DNA of 64,000 bases from Pseudomonas mosselii (GTDB lineage Bacteria; Pseudomonadota; Gammaproteobacteria; Pseudomonadales; Pseudomonadaceae), in the NCBI RefSeq assembly GCF_019823065.1, contig NZ_CP081966.1:1202001-1266000 (forward strand), in the 5' to 3' direction. A model generated the notes under the pieces. It worked only from the letters and a program-made list of their open reading frames with translations. It searched no databases and was not told where the DNA came from. Both the position numbers and the translations under genes were made by a program. Shown in pieces: positions 17,409 through 26,714 of this stretch; position 1 is the stretch's first letter; each line of letters begins with the position of its first letter.

Positions 17409-17442
17409 GGGAAAGGTATAAGCAAACGTGTCAGCGGTCAAT

Positions 17443-17475
17443 TGCGATTATCGGCCGTTCGTTCGATAATCGCAC
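17443..17475. promoter_or_regulatory. PcaR operator at the pcaR promoter
   Basis: GTTCGATAATCGCAC at 17461-17475 is the 15-bp PcaR recognition sequence known from P. putida. A second copy in inverted orientation (TGCGATTATCGGCC, 17443-17456) lies just upstream. It is 28 bp before the pcaR start, which predicts autoregulation. Confidence 0.85.
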
Positions 17476-17502
17476 GAGGTAGCGATTTTTTGAGGCATGT
17501 CC

Positions 17503-18372
17503 ATGAGCGAAGAAACCAGCGCGCCGCCAGCAAACGAGCCCACGCGCAGTACCAGCCCCGCCCTGGCACCGCCGATCGTGGCGTCCGCGGCCAAGCGCAT
17601 TCAGGCCTTCACCGGCGACCCGGACTTTATGACTTCCCTGGCCCGTGGGCTGGCGGTGATCCAGGCGTTCCAGGAGCGCAAGCGACACCTGACCATCGCG
17701 CAGATCAGCCACCGCACGGAAATACCCCGGGCGGCGGTCCGGCGTTGTCTGCATACTTTGATGAAGCTGGGTTACGCGACCACTGACGGGCGTACTTATT
17801 CGCTGTTGCCCAAGGTGTTGACCCTTGGCCATGCCTACCTGTCGTCGACGCCGTTGGCGGTATCGGCACAGCCCTACCTCGACCGGATCAGCGACCAGCT
17901 ACACGAAGCGGCCAACATGGCCACGCTGGAAGGCGACGACATTCTTTATATAGCGCGCTCGGCCACGGTCGAACGGTTGATCTCGGTCGACCTGTCCGTC
18001 GGTGGGCGGTTGCCGGCCTATTGCACCTCGATGGGGCGCATCCTCTTGGCGGCGCTCGACGATGCCAGCCTGCACGAATATCTGGATAGGGCGGACCTCA
18101 AGGCGCGGACCAGCCGTACACTGCACGACCCTGAATCGTTGTTCGCCTGCATCCAGCAGGTGCGCGAGCAGGGTTGGTGCGTGGTCGACCAGGAACTGGA
18201 GCAGGGGTTGCGTTCGATTGCCGTGCCGATCTATGACGCCTCCGGGCAGGTGCTGGCGGCGTTGAACGTGAGCACCCATGTCGGTCGGGTCAGCCGTGGC
18301 GAACTGGAGCAACGTTTCCTGCCGATCCTGCTGGCGGCCAGCCGGGACCTGTGTCACCAGTTGTTTGGCTGA
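17503..18372 (+). CDS. pcaR: PcaR, IclR-family regulator of the beta-ketoadipate pathway
   Basis: The 289-residue regulator has an N-terminal winged helix-turn-helix (LTIAQISHRTEIPRAAVRRC, residues about 60-80) and an IclR C-terminal effector domain (GDDILYIARSATVERLISVD). PcaR binds beta-ketoadipate and activates transport, thiolase and transferase genes. ATG 17503 is preferred over the in-frame ATG at 17497 because the GAGG ribosome site at 17492-17495 is properly spaced only for the second. Matching operators are seen before pcaR itself, before pcaK and before pcaI. Confidence 0.95.
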   Translation: MSEETSAPPANEPTRSTSPALAPPIVASAAKRIQAFTGDPDFMTSLARGLAVIQAFQERKRHLTIAQISHRTEIPRAAVRRCLHTLMKLGYATTDGRTYSLLPKVLTLGHAYLSSTPLAVSAQPYLDRISDQLHEAANMATLEGDDILYIARSATVERLISVDLSVGGRLPAYCTSMGRILLAALDDASLHEYLDRADLKARTSRTLHDPESLFACIQQVREQGWCVVDQELEQGLRSIAVPIYDASGQVLAALNVSTHVGRVSRGELEQRFLPILLAASRDLCHQLFG

Positions 18373-18461
18373 ACAACGTCAGGGCGCATTGCGCCCCATC
18401 GGCGGCAGACGGGCTTTCATACCATGTGGGCTGAGCTGTCGAACCGGCGCTGCCGTTTCCT

Positions 18462-18476
18462 GTTCGATAAACGCAC
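18462..18476 (+). promoter_or_regulatory. PcaR site upstream of pcaK
   Basis: GTTCGATAAACGCAC matches the PcaR 15-mer at 14 of 15 positions. It lies 254 bp before the pcaK start in the 357-bp spacer 18373-18729, so pcaK probably has a long leader or a promoter close to this site. I see no gene in the rest of that spacer. Confidence 0.75.
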
Positions 18477-18729
18477 AGTGTCGTTCCCGACGAATTGCGC
18501 CACCCACGCCTGCTGATTAATGTCTGTCGCACGAGTCGGCTTCGCCGACCGGACAATAACAACAGGCCCGAGGGCATCCCCCATGAAGACCGTCCCTTTG
18601 CTGTCGCGGCCACACCCGCGCGCAGTGCTGCTGCCCGGCTGATCCCAGGCCGTCGTATCCAACGTTTCCTGCTCCTGCGTATCAGCGATGCGCGGTAGCC
18701 TGCCTGTGCCCAACTCCCGGATAACAACA

Positions 18730-20076
18730 ATGAACAAGCCACAATCCGCTGTCGGCAACTGCCTCGATGTCCAGTCTCTCATCAACGACCAACCGCTGTC
18801 TCGCTATCAATGGCGGGTGGTGATCCTGTGCTTCCTGATCGTCTTCCTCGACGGCCTGGACACCGCCGCCATGGGCTTCATCGCCCCGGCGCTATCCCAG
18901 GAATGGGGCATCGACCGCGCCAGCCTCGGCCCGGTGATGAGCGCCGCGCTGATCGGCATGGTGTTCGGTGCCCTTGGGTCCGGGCCGTTGGCCGACCGCT
19001 TCGGGCGCAAGGGCGTGCTGGTGGGGGCGGTGCTGGTGTTCGGCGGTTTCAGCCTGGCCTCGGCCTACGCCAGCAATGTCGACCAGTTGCTGGTGCTGCG
19101 CTTTCTGACCGGCCTGGGCCTGGGGGCGGGCATGCCCAATGCCACTACCTTGCTTTCCGAGTACACCCCGGAACGGCTCAAGTCGCTGCTGGTGACCAGC
19201 ATGTTCTGTGGCTTCAACCTGGGCATGGCCGGGGGTGGTTTCATCTCGGCCAAGCTGATCCCGGCCTACGGCTGGCATAGCCTGCTGGTGATCGGCGGGG
19301 TGCTGCCGTTGCTGCTGGCGCTGGTGTTGTTGGTCTGGTTGCCGGAGTCGGCGCGGTTCCTGGTGGTGCGCAATCGTGGCACCGAGAAGGTGCGCCGGAC
19401 CCTGGCGCCGATTGCCCCGGCCCTGGTGGCACAGGCTGCGAGCTTCAGTGTGCCTGAGCACAAGGTGGTGGCGACGCGCAACGTGTTCGCGGTGATCTTC
19501 TCGGGCACCTATGGCCTGGGCACCGTGCTGCTGTGGCTGACCTACTTCATGGGGTTGGTGATCGTCTACCTGCTGACCAGCTGGCTGCCGACCCTGATGC
19601 GTGACAGCGGCGCGAGCATGGAGCAGGCTGCCTTCATCGGCGCATTGTTCCAGTTCGGCGGCGTGCTCAGTGCGGTGGCCGTGGGTTGGGCGATGGACCG
19701 CTTCAACCCGCACAAGGTGATCGGCATCTTCTACCTGCTGGCGGGTGTGTTCGCCTATGCCGTGGGGCAGAGCCTGGGCAACATTACCTTGCTGGCCACG
19801 CTGGTGCTGGTCGCCGGCATGTGCGTGAACGGCGCGCAGTCGGCCATGCCTTCGCTTGCAGCGCGGTTCTACCCGACCCAGGGGCGTGCCACTGGGGTGT
19901 CGTGGATGCTCGGGATCGGTCGCTTCGGCGCGATTCTCGGTGCGTGGAGCGGGGCGACGCTGCTTGGGCTGGGGTGGACCTTCGAGCAGGTACTGACTGC
20001 GCTGTTGGTGCCGGCGGCGCTGGCCACCCTGGCGGTGGTGGTCAAGGGGCTGGTAAGCCACGCCGACGCGACCTGA
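18730..20076 (+). CDS. pcaK: 4-Hydroxybenzoate/protocatechuate transporter PcaK
   Basis: The 448-residue MFS (aromatic acid:H+ symporter) protein has 12 predicted membrane segments. Residues known to matter in PcaK are in register: the DGLD motif gives Asp41 and Asp44 in the first membrane segment, and the cytoplasmic loop GPLADRFGRKG gives Gly85, Asp89 and Gly92. PcaK imports 4-hydroxybenzoate and protocatechuate and also takes part in chemotaxis to them. The start at 18730 gives exactly this numbering; an upstream in-frame codon at 18688 is rejected. The start codon overlaps AACAACAA, a Crc/Hfq-type target, with no clear Shine-Dalgarno. Confidence 0.95.
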   Translation: MNKPQSAVGNCLDVQSLINDQPLSRYQWRVVILCFLIVFLDGLDTAAMGFIAPALSQEWGIDRASLGPVMSAALIGMVFGALGSGPLADRFGRKGVLVGAVLVFGGFSLASAYASNVDQLLVLRFLTGLGLGAGMPNATTLLSEYTPERLKSLLVTSMFCGFNLGMAGGGFISAKLIPAYGWHSLLVIGGVLPLLLALVLLVWLPESARFLVVRNRGTEKVRRTLAPIAPALVAQAASFSVPEHKVVATRNVFAVIFSGTYGLGTVLLWLTYFMGLVIVYLLTSWLPTLMRDSGASMEQAAFIGALFQFGGVLSAVAVGWAMDRFNPHKVIGIFYLLAGVFAYAVGQSLGNITLLATLVLVAGMCVNGAQSAMPSLAARFYPTQGRATGVSWMLGIGRFGAILGAWSGATLLGLGWTFEQVLTALLVPAALATLAVVVKGLVSHADAT

Positions 20077-20114
20077 GACGACAGGGGCGCGCATAAATAG
20101 CAAGATAACAATCT

Positions 20115-20148
20115 GTTCGATAATCGCACTAAAGTGCGATTATCGGAT
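20115..20148. promoter_or_regulatory. Palindromic PcaR operator at the pcaIJ promoter
   Basis: GTTCGATAATCGCAC (20115-20129), a 4-base spacer, then GTGCGATTATCGGAT (20134-20148) form a near-perfect inverted repeat of the PcaR recognition sequence. It is about 100 bp upstream of the pcaI start, the usual activating position. Confidence 0.92.
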
Positions 20149-20244
20149 TGTAACCACCCCGATAGCCTCCGTAATCTGGGCCCATCGCAGCGACGCAATG
20201 GCCCGCTGCTCACTGACTCGACTCGACCTGACCAGGAGTCTCCA

Positions 20245-21105
20245 ATGGCAGCAATCCTCTCGCTTCACGAGGCTGTGAAGCAGTTCATCCAGGACGGCGA
20301 CAGCGTCGCCCTCGAAGGCTTCACCCACCTGATCCCGACGGCGGCCGGTCACGAGATCATCCGTCAGGGCAAGCGCGACCTGACCCTGGTGCGCATGACC
20401 CCGGACCTGATCTACGACCAGCTGATCGGTGCCGGCTGCGCGCGCAAGCTGATCTTCTCCTGGGGTGGCAATCCCGGCGTCGGTTCGCTGCATCGCCTGC
20501 GCGACGCGGTGGAGAAGCAGTGGCCGCACGCCATCGAGATCGAAGAGCACAGCCACGCCGACCTGGCCAACGCCTATGTCGCCGGCGCCTCCGGCCTGCC
20601 GTTCGCGGTGCTGCGTGCCTACGCCGGCTCCGACCTGCCGAAGGTCAACCCGCTGATCAAGAGCGTCACCTGCCCGTTCACCGGCGAGGTGCTCGCCGCT
20701 GTGCCGTCGGTGCGTCCGGACGTCACCGTGATCCACGCGCAGAAGGCCGACCGCAAGGGCAACGTGCTGTTGTGGGGCATCCTCGGCGTGCAGAAGGAAG
20801 CGGCCCTGGCGGCCAAGCGCTGCATCGTCACCGTCGAGGAGATCGTCGATGACTTGAATGCGCCGATGAATGCCTGCGTGCTGCCGACCTGGGCGCTGAG
20901 CGCGGTGTGCCTGGTGCCCGGCGGCGCCCACCCGTCCTACGCCCACGGCTACTACGAGCGCGACAACCGCTTCTACCAGGCCTGGGACCCGATCGCCCGC
21001 AACCGCGAGTCGTTCACCGCCTGGATCGACACCTTCATCCGTGGCACCCGGGACTTCACCGAATTCCAGGCCAAGCTGGCCAGCACCGCGGAGGCCGCGC
21101 AATGA
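20245..21105 (+). CDS. pcaI: 3-Oxoadipate CoA-transferase subunit A
   Basis: The 286-residue alpha subunit transfers CoA from succinyl-CoA to beta-ketoadipate, forming beta-ketoadipyl-CoA. It has the CoA-transferase family I fold with the early glycine-containing strand GDSVALEGFTHLIP. ATG 20245 is chosen because AGGAG lies 8-12 bases upstream and it gives the usual N-terminus; an upstream in-frame start at 20134 would run through the operator. Its stop overlaps the pcaJ start (ATGA), so both subunits are translationally coupled. Confidence 0.95.
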   Translation: MAAILSLHEAVKQFIQDGDSVALEGFTHLIPTAAGHEIIRQGKRDLTLVRMTPDLIYDQLIGAGCARKLIFSWGGNPGVGSLHRLRDAVEKQWPHAIEIEEHSHADLANAYVAGASGLPFAVLRAYAGSDLPKVNPLIKSVTCPFTGEVLAAVPSVRPDVTVIHAQKADRKGNVLLWGILGVQKEAALAAKRCIVTVEEIVDDLNAPMNACVLPTWALSAVCLVPGGAHPSYAHGYYERDNRFYQAWDPIARNRESFTAWIDTFIRGTRDFTEFQAKLASTAEAAQ

Positions 21106-21881
21106 GCTACTCCACTTCCGAAATGATGACCGTCGCGGCGGCCCGCCGCCTGCGTAACGGTGCCGTGTGCTTCGTCGGCATCGGCTTGCCGTCGAAGGCC
21201 GCCAATCTGGCGCGCCTGACCTCGTCGCCCGATGTCGTGCTGATCTACGAGTCCGGCCCGATCGGTGCCAAGCCGAGTGTGTTGCCGCTGTCCATCGGTG
21301 ACGGCGAGCTGGCCGAGACTGCCGACACCGTGGTGCCGACCGGCGAGATCTTCCGCTACTGGCTGCAGGGCGGGCGCATCGACGTCGGTTTCCTCGGCGC
21401 GGCCCAGGTCGACCGCTTCGGCAATATCAACACCACGGTGGTCGGCGACTACCACGCGCCGAAGACTCGCCTGCCAGGTGCCGGTGGTGCGCCGGAGATC
21501 GCCGGTTCCGCCAAGCAGGTGCTGATCATCCTCAAGCAGTCGCCACGCGCCTTCGTCGACAAGCTCGATTTCATCACCTCGGTCGGCCACGGTGAAGGTG
21601 GTGACTCGCGCAAGCACCTGGGCCTGCCCGGCGAGGGGCCGGTCGGCATCATCACCGACCTGTGCATCATGGAGCCGGAAGCGGGCACCCATGAATTCGT
21701 GGTCACGTCGATCCACCCGGGCGTAACCCGCGAGCAGATCGTTGCCGCCACTGGCTGGGCGATCCGCTTCGCCGACGACGTGCTGCAGACCGCGGCACCC
21801 AGCGATGTCGAGCTGTCCGCCCTGCGCGACCTCGAAGCGCGCACCGCCGCCGCCCATGGCCAGACGGCAGGAGAAGCCTGA
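21102..21881 (+). CDS. pcaJ: 3-Oxoadipate CoA-transferase subunit B
   Basis: The 259-residue beta subunit contains the catalytic glutamate in the family motif [14 protein letters not shown] and the glycine-rich [16 protein letters not shown] near the N-terminus. It pairs with PcaI in the transferase that activates beta-ketoadipate. The start overlaps the pcaI stop by 4 bp and its own stop shares one base with the pcaF start (TGATG). As I recall, pcaIJ are unlinked from pcaRKF in KT2440 and PRS2000, so their placement here is a distinguishing feature of this strain or lineage. Confidence 0.95.
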   Translation: MSYSTSEMMTVAAARRLRNGAVCFVGIGLPSKAANLARLTSSPDVVLIYESGPIGAKPSVLPLSIGDGELAETADTVVPTGEIFRYWLQGGRIDVGFLGAAQVDRFGNINTTVVGDYHAPKTRLPGAGGAPEIAGSAKQVLIILKQSPRAFVDKLDFITSVGHGEGGDSRKHLGLPGEGPVGIITDLCIMEPEAGTHEFVVTSIHPGVTREQIVAATGWAIRFADDVLQTAAPSDVELSALRDLEARTAAAHGQTAGEA

Positions 21882-23083
21882 TGCGTGACGTCTTTATTTG
21901 CGACGCCATCCGCACCCCAATCGGCCGCTTCGGTGGCGCTCTGGCCGGCGTGCGCGCCGACGACCTGGCGGCGGTGCCGCTCAAGGCGCTGGTCGAGCGC
22001 AATCCGCAGGTGCAGTGGGAGCTGCTCGACGAAGTGTTCCTCGGTTGCGCCAACCAGGCCGGCGAGGACAACCGTAACGTGGCGCGCATGGCGCTGCTGC
22101 TGGCCGGCCTGCCGCAGAGCATTCCTGGCGTGACCCTCAATCGTCTGTGCGCCTCGGGCATGGACGCCATCGGCAGCGCGTTTCGCGCCATCGCCAGTGG
22201 CGAGATGGAGTTGGCCATCGCCGGTGGCGTCGAGTCGATGTCCCGTGCGCCGTTCGTGATGGGAAAAGCCGAAAGCGGCTACTCGCGCAACATGAAGCTC
22301 GAGGACACCACCATCGGCTGGCGCTTCGTCAATCCGTTAATGAAGGCGCAACATGGCGTGGACGCCATGCCCGAGACCGCCGACAACGTCGCTGACGATT
22401 ACCAGGTGTCGCGCGCCGACCAGGACGCCTTCGCCCTGCGCAGCCAGCAAAAGGCTGCCGCCGCGCAGGCTGCTGGTTACTTCGCCGAAGAGATCGTGCC
22501 GGTGCGTATCGCCCATAAAAAAGGCGAGACCGTGGTCGAGCAGGATGAGCACCTGCGCCCGGACACCACGCTGGAGGCGCTGAACAGGCTCAAGCCGGTC
22601 AATGGCCCGGACAAGACGGTTACCGCAGGTAATGCATCGGGCGTCAACGATGGCGCCGCCGCACTGATCCTGGCCTCGGCCGATGCGGTGAAGAAACATG
22701 GCCTGACCCCACGGGCCCGGGTGCTGGGCATGGCCAGTGCCGGCGTGGCGCCACGGGTGATGGGGATCGGCCCGGTGCCGGCGGTGCGCAAACTGACCGA
22801 ACGGCTGGGTGTGGCGGTGGCGGATTTCGATGTCATCGAGCTCAACGAGGCGTTTGCCAGCCAGGGGCTTGCGGTGCTGCGCGAGCTGGGCGTGGCGGAT
22901 GATGCGCCGCAGGTCAACCCTAACGGCGGTGCGATTGCCCTGGGGCATCCGCTGGGGATGAGCGGGGCGCGGTTGGTGCTGACGGCGTTGCATCAGCTGG
23001 AGAGGAACGGTGGGCGCAAGGGGTTGGCGACCATGTGCGTAGGCGTCGGTCAGGGCTTGGCGTTGGCCATCGAGCGGGTTTGA
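21881..23083 (+). CDS. pcaF: Beta-ketoadipyl-CoA thiolase
   Basis: The 400-residue thiolase cleaves beta-ketoadipyl-CoA with CoA to succinyl-CoA and acetyl-CoA, the last step of the pathway. The acyl-accepting cysteine is in [15 protein letters not shown], the catalytic His in [20 protein letters not shown], and the second catalytic cysteine in [14 protein letters not shown] 21881 shares its A with the pcaJ stop, which makes pcaIJF a coupled unit. The full family length is present. Confidence 0.96.
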   Translation: MRDVFICDAIRTPIGRFGGALAGVRADDLAAVPLKALVERNPQVQWELLDEVFLGCANQAGEDNRNVARMALLLAGLPQSIPGVTLNRLCASGMDAIGSAFRAIASGEMELAIAGGVESMSRAPFVMGKAESGYSRNMKLEDTTIGWRFVNPLMKAQHGVDAMPETADNVADDYQVSRADQDAFALRSQQKAAAAQAAGYFAEEIVPVRIAHKKGETVVEQDEHLRPDTTLEALNRLKPVNGPDKTVTAGNASGVNDGAAALILASADAVKKHGLTPRARVLGMASAGVAPRVMGIGPVPAVRKLTERLGVAVADFDVIELNEAFASQGLAVLRELGVADDAPQVNPNGGAIALGHPLGMSGARLVLTALHQLERNGGRKGLATMCVGVGQGLALAIERV

Positions 23084-23090
23084 CCGGCAC

Positions 23091-23181
23091 CGGCCCAATC
23101 GCGGGGCAAGCCCGCTCCCACGCTGTTTCCTGGCAATTGCGCGGGCAATCGTGGGAGCGGACTTGCCCCGCGATTGGGCCG
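23091..23181. repeat. Convergent REP pair between pcaF and pcaT
   Basis: Two REP sequences in opposite orientation (CGCGGGGCAAGCCCGCTCCC and its complement) form 32-bp arms at 23091-23122 and 23150-23181 with one mismatch. The long hairpin may separate pcaIJF from pcaTBDC expression. Confidence 0.88.
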
Positions 23182-23248
23182 ACAGTGGAACGAGATTGTT
23201 ACTGGGTATGTCTAGACTTTGCAGTGACCTCCCAGGAGTAAAAACACC

Positions 23249-24538
23249 ATGACTTCCAGCTATTACACCGGCGAAGAACGCAGCAAGCGGATCTTCGCCA
23301 TCGTCGGCGCCTCCTCGGGCAACCTGGTGGAATGGTTCGACTTCTATGTCTACGCCTTCTGCGCGATCTACTTTGCACCGGCCTTCTTTCCCTCCGATGA
23401 CCCCACCGTGCAGTTGCTCAACACGGCAGGCGTGTTCGCCGCGGGCTTTCTGATGCGCCCCATCGGTGGCTGGATCTTCGGCCGCCTGGCCGACCGCCAC
23501 GGGCGCAAGAATTCGCTGATGATCTCGGTGCTGATGATGTGCGGCGGCTCGCTGATCATCGCCTGCCTGCCCACCTACGCCAGCATTGGCGCCTGGGCGC
23601 CGGCGCTGCTGCTCCTGGCGCGGCTAATCCAGGGCCTGTCGGTGGGCGGCGAGTACGGCACCACCGCCACCTACATGAGCGAAGTGGCCTTGCGCGGTCA
23701 GCGCGGCTTCTTCGCTTCGTTCCAGTACGTCACCCTGATCGGCGGCCAGTTGCTGGCGGTGCTGGTGGTGGTGATCCTGCAACAGCTGCTCACCGAGGAT
23801 GAGCTGCGTGCTTATGGCTGGCGCATCCCGTTCGTGGTCGGCGCCATCGCCGCGCTGATCTCGCTGATGCTGCGCCGCTCGCTGAAGGAGACCAGCAGTG
23901 CCGAGACCCGCCAGGACAAGGAGGCCGGTACCATTCGCGGGCTTTTCCGCAACCATGCCGCCGCCTTTGTCACGGTATTGGGCTACACCGCCGGTGGCTC
24001 GCTGATCTTCTACACCTTCACCACCTACATGCAGAAGTATCTGGTCAACACCGCCGGCATGAACGCCAAGAGCGCCAGTTTCGTCATGACCGGCGCGCTG
24101 TTCCTGTTCATGATCCTGCAGCCGGTGTTCGGCATGCTCTCCGACCGTATCGGTCGACGCAACTCGATGCTCCTGTTCGGCGCCCTGGGGACGATTTTCA
24201 CCGTGCCGCTGCTGATGGCGCTGAAGACCGTGAGCAGTCCGTTCATGGCCTTCGTGCTGGTGACCCTGGCGCTGTGCATCGTCAGTTTCTACACCTCCAT
24301 CAGCGGCCTGGTGAAGGCCGAGATGTTCCCGCCGCAGGTCCGTGCGCTGGGGGTGGGGCTGGCCTACGCGGTGGCCAACGCGGTGTTTGGCGGCTCGGCC
24401 GAATACGTGGCGCTGGGCTTGAAAACCTTAGGCATGGAGAACACCTTCTACTGGTACGTGACCGCGATGATGGCGGTGGCCTTCCTGTTCAGCCTGCGCC
24501 TGCCCAAGCAGGCGGCGTATCTGCATCACGATCATTAA
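23249..24538 (+). CDS. pcaT: MFS dicarboxylate/beta-ketoadipate transporter PcaT
   Basis: The 429-residue MFS permease belongs to the metabolite:H+ symporter group, like KgtP. It shows the N-terminal [13 protein letters not shown] motif, the loop [13 protein letters not shown], and [20 protein letters not shown]. It is similar in layout to the kgtP product at 50538-51857 in this window, so the two are paralogues. Within pca clusters this gene is assigned to uptake of beta-ketoadipate. A good AGGAG site precedes ATG 23249. It starts the pcaTBDC group after the REP pair. Confidence 0.88.
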   Translation: MTSSYYTGEERSKRIFAIVGASSGNLVEWFDFYVYAFCAIYFAPAFFPSDDPTVQLLNTAGVFAAGFLMRPIGGWIFGRLADRHGRKNSLMISVLMMCGGSLIIACLPTYASIGAWAPALLLLARLIQGLSVGGEYGTTATYMSEVALRGQRGFFASFQYVTLIGGQLLAVLVVVILQQLLTEDELRAYGWRIPFVVGAIAALISLMLRRSLKETSSAETRQDKEAGTIRGLFRNHAAAFVTVLGYTAGGSLIFYTFTTYMQKYLVNTAGMNAKSASFVMTGALFLFMILQPVFGMLSDRIGRRNSMLLFGALGTIFTVPLLMALKTVSSPFMAFVLVTLALCIVSFYTSISGLVKAEMFPPQVRALGVGLAYAVANAVFGGSAEYVALGLKTLGMENTFYWYVTAMMAVAFLFSLRLPKQAAYLHHDH

Positions 24539-24547
24539 GGACGTTGC

Positions 24548-25900
24548 ATGAGCAACCAACTGTTCGACGCCTACTTCACCGCGCCGGCGATGCGCGAGAT
24601 CTTCTCTGACCGCGGCCGGTTGCAGGGCATGCTCGATTTCGAGGCCGCCTTGGCCCGCGCCGAGGCCGGTGCCGGTCTAGTGCCGCACACGGCGGTGACC
24701 GCCATCGAGACGGCCTGCAAGGCCGAGCGTTATGACGTGCGTGCCTTGGCCGATGCCATCGCCACCGCTGGCAACTCGGCGATTCCGTTGGTCAAGGCCT
24801 TGGGCAAGGTGGTCGCCAGCGGCGTGCCCGAGGCCGAGCGCTACGTGCACTTGGGCGCGACCAGCCAGGATGCGATGGACAGCGGCCTGGTGCTGCAACT
24901 GCGTGACGCCCTGACGCTGATCGACCGTGACCTTGGCAAATTGGCCGACACCTTGGCTCGTCAGGCCCTGCAACATGCCGACACGCCGCTGGTGGGGCGT
25001 ACCTGGCTGCAGCATGCCACGCCGGTGACGCTGGGGATGAAACTGGCCGGTGTGCTCGGCGCCCTGACCCGTCATCGCCAGCGCCTCAAGGAGCTGCGCC
25101 CGCGCCTGCTGGTACTGCAGTTTGGCGGCGCTTCGGGCAGCCTGGCGGCGCTGGGCAGCAAGGCCTTGCCGGTGGCAGAAGCCCTGGCCGCGCAGTTGAA
25201 ACTGTCCTTGCCCGAACAGCCGTGGCACACCCAGCGGGACCGCCTGGTGGAGTTTGCCTCGGTATTGGGCCTGGTCGCCGGCAGCCTGGGGAAGTTCGGC
25301 CGGGATGTCAGCCTGCTGATGCAGACCGAGGCGGGCGAGCTGTTCGAGCCCGCCGCGCCGGGCAAGGGCGGGTCCTCGACCATGCCGCACAAGCGTAACC
25401 CGGTGGGCGCGGCGGTGCTGATCGGTGCTGCCACCCGGGTACCGGGATTGGTCTCGACATTGTTTGCCGCGATGCCCCAGGAGCATGAGCGTAGCCTCGG
25501 CCTGTGGCACGCCGAATGGGAAACCCTGCCGGAAATCTGTTGCCTGGTCTCCGGCGCCCTGCGCCAGGCGCAGCTGATCGCCGAGGGCATGGAGGTGGAC
25601 GCCGCCCGCATGCGCCGCAACCTGGATCTGACCCAGGGCCTGGTGCTTGCCGAGGCCGTCAGTATCGTGCTCGCCCAGCGCCTGGGGCGCGAGCGTGCCC
25701 ATCACCTACTGGAGCAATGCTGCCAGCGCGCCGTGGCCGAGGAGCGCCATTTGCGTGCCGTGCTGGGCGACGAGCCACAGGTTAGCGCCGAACTGTCCGC
25801 CGACGAACTCGACCGCCTGCTCGACCCGGCCCATTACCTTGGCCAGGCCCGCGTCTGGGTGGCGCGCGCCGTGGCCGAACATCAACGATTCACTGCCTGA
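24548..25900 (+). CDS. pcaB: 3-Carboxy-cis,cis-muconate cycloisomerase
   Basis: The 450-residue enzyme belongs to the fumarase/aspartase superfamily and converts 3-carboxymuconate to 4-carboxymuconolactone. It has the superfamily signature GKGGSSTMPHKRNPVGA near residue 275, HLGATSQDAMDSGLVLQL, and TWLQHATPVTLGMKLAGVLG with the general acid-base region. The start lies 9 bp after the pcaT stop with an AGGA ribosome site, so it is co-transcribed. The length fits the family. Confidence 0.95.
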   Translation: MSNQLFDAYFTAPAMREIFSDRGRLQGMLDFEAALARAEAGAGLVPHTAVTAIETACKAERYDVRALADAIATAGNSAIPLVKALGKVVASGVPEAERYVHLGATSQDAMDSGLVLQLRDALTLIDRDLGKLADTLARQALQHADTPLVGRTWLQHATPVTLGMKLAGVLGALTRHRQRLKELRPRLLVLQFGGASGSLAALGSKALPVAEALAAQLKLSLPEQPWHTQRDRLVEFASVLGLVAGSLGKFGRDVSLLMQTEAGELFEPAAPGKGGSSTMPHKRNPVGAAVLIGAATRVPGLVSTLFAAMPQEHERSLGLWHAEWETLPEICCLVSGALRQAQLIAEGMEVDAARMRRNLDLTQGLVLAEAVSIVLAQRLGRERAHHLLEQCCQRAVAEERHLRAVLGDEPQVSAELSADELDRLLDPAHYLGQARVWVARAVAEHQRFTA

Positions 25901-25912
25901 AAGGAGACTGCT

Positions 25913-26704
25913 GTGGCGCACCTGCAACTGGCCGATGGCGAAATGCATTACCAACTCGACGGCCCGGCCGATGCGCCGGTGTTGGTCCTGTCCAATTCGC
26001 TGGGCACCGACCTGCACATGTGGGATGCGCAGATCCCGGCATGGGCCGAACATTTCCGTGTGCTGCGCTACGATACCCGGGGGCATGGCGGTTCGCTGGT
26101 CAGCGAGGGGCCCTACAGCATCGAGCAGTTGGGCGGCGACGTGCTGACCCTGCTCGATGCCCTGGATATCGAGAAGGCCCACTTCATAGGCCTGTCCATG
26201 GGCGGACTGATCGGTCAGTGGCTGGGTATCAATGCGGGTAACCGCTTGCTCAGCCTGACCCTGTGCAACACCGCGGCGAAGATCGCCAACGACGAGGTGT
26301 GGAACACTCGCATCGACACCGTGCTCGCGGGGGGCCGGCAGGCCATGGCCGAACTGCGTGATGCGTCCATCGCCCGCTGGTTCACCCCGGCGTTCGCCGC
26401 CGCCGAGCCGGAACGCACCCTGCGTATCTGCCAGATGCTGGCGCAGACTTCACCGGAGGGCTACGCGGCCAATTGCGCCGCGGTGCGCGATGCCGATTTC
26501 CGTGACCAGCTCACCCACATCCAGGTGCCGACCCTGATCGTCGCCGGCACTGCAGATGCAGTGACCACCCCCGAGCATGGTCGCTTCATGCAGGCCGGCA
26601 TCCATGGCGCCGAGTACGCCGAGTTTGCGGCGGCGCACCTGTCCAATGTCGAAATCGGCGCGCCGTTCGGCGCCCGTGTGCTCGACTTCCTGTCGAGCCG
26701 CTGA
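25913..26704 (+). CDS. pcaD: Beta-ketoadipate enol-lactone hydrolase
   Basis: The 263-residue alpha/beta-hydrolase opens beta-ketoadipate enol-lactone to beta-ketoadipate. The nucleophile serine is in GLSMGGLIGQWLG, the acid residue in VAGTADAVTTPEHG, and the catalytic His in EFAAAHLSNVE. The start is GTG 25913 preceded by a strong AAGGAG right after the pcaB stop. The pcaC ribosome site overlaps its stop codon, which shows tight coupling. Confidence 0.95.
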   Translation: MAHLQLADGEMHYQLDGPADAPVLVLSNSLGTDLHMWDAQIPAWAEHFRVLRYDTRGHGGSLVSEGPYSIEQLGGDVLTLLDALDIEKAHFIGLSMGGLIGQWLGINAGNRLLSLTLCNTAAKIANDEVWNTRIDTVLAGGRQAMAELRDASIARWFTPAFAAAEPERTLRICQMLAQTSPEGYAANCAAVRDADFRDQLTHIQVPTLIVAGTADAVTTPEHGRFMQAGIHGAEYAEFAAAHLSNVEIGAPFGARVLDFLSSR

Positions 26705-26714
26705 GGAGTACACC

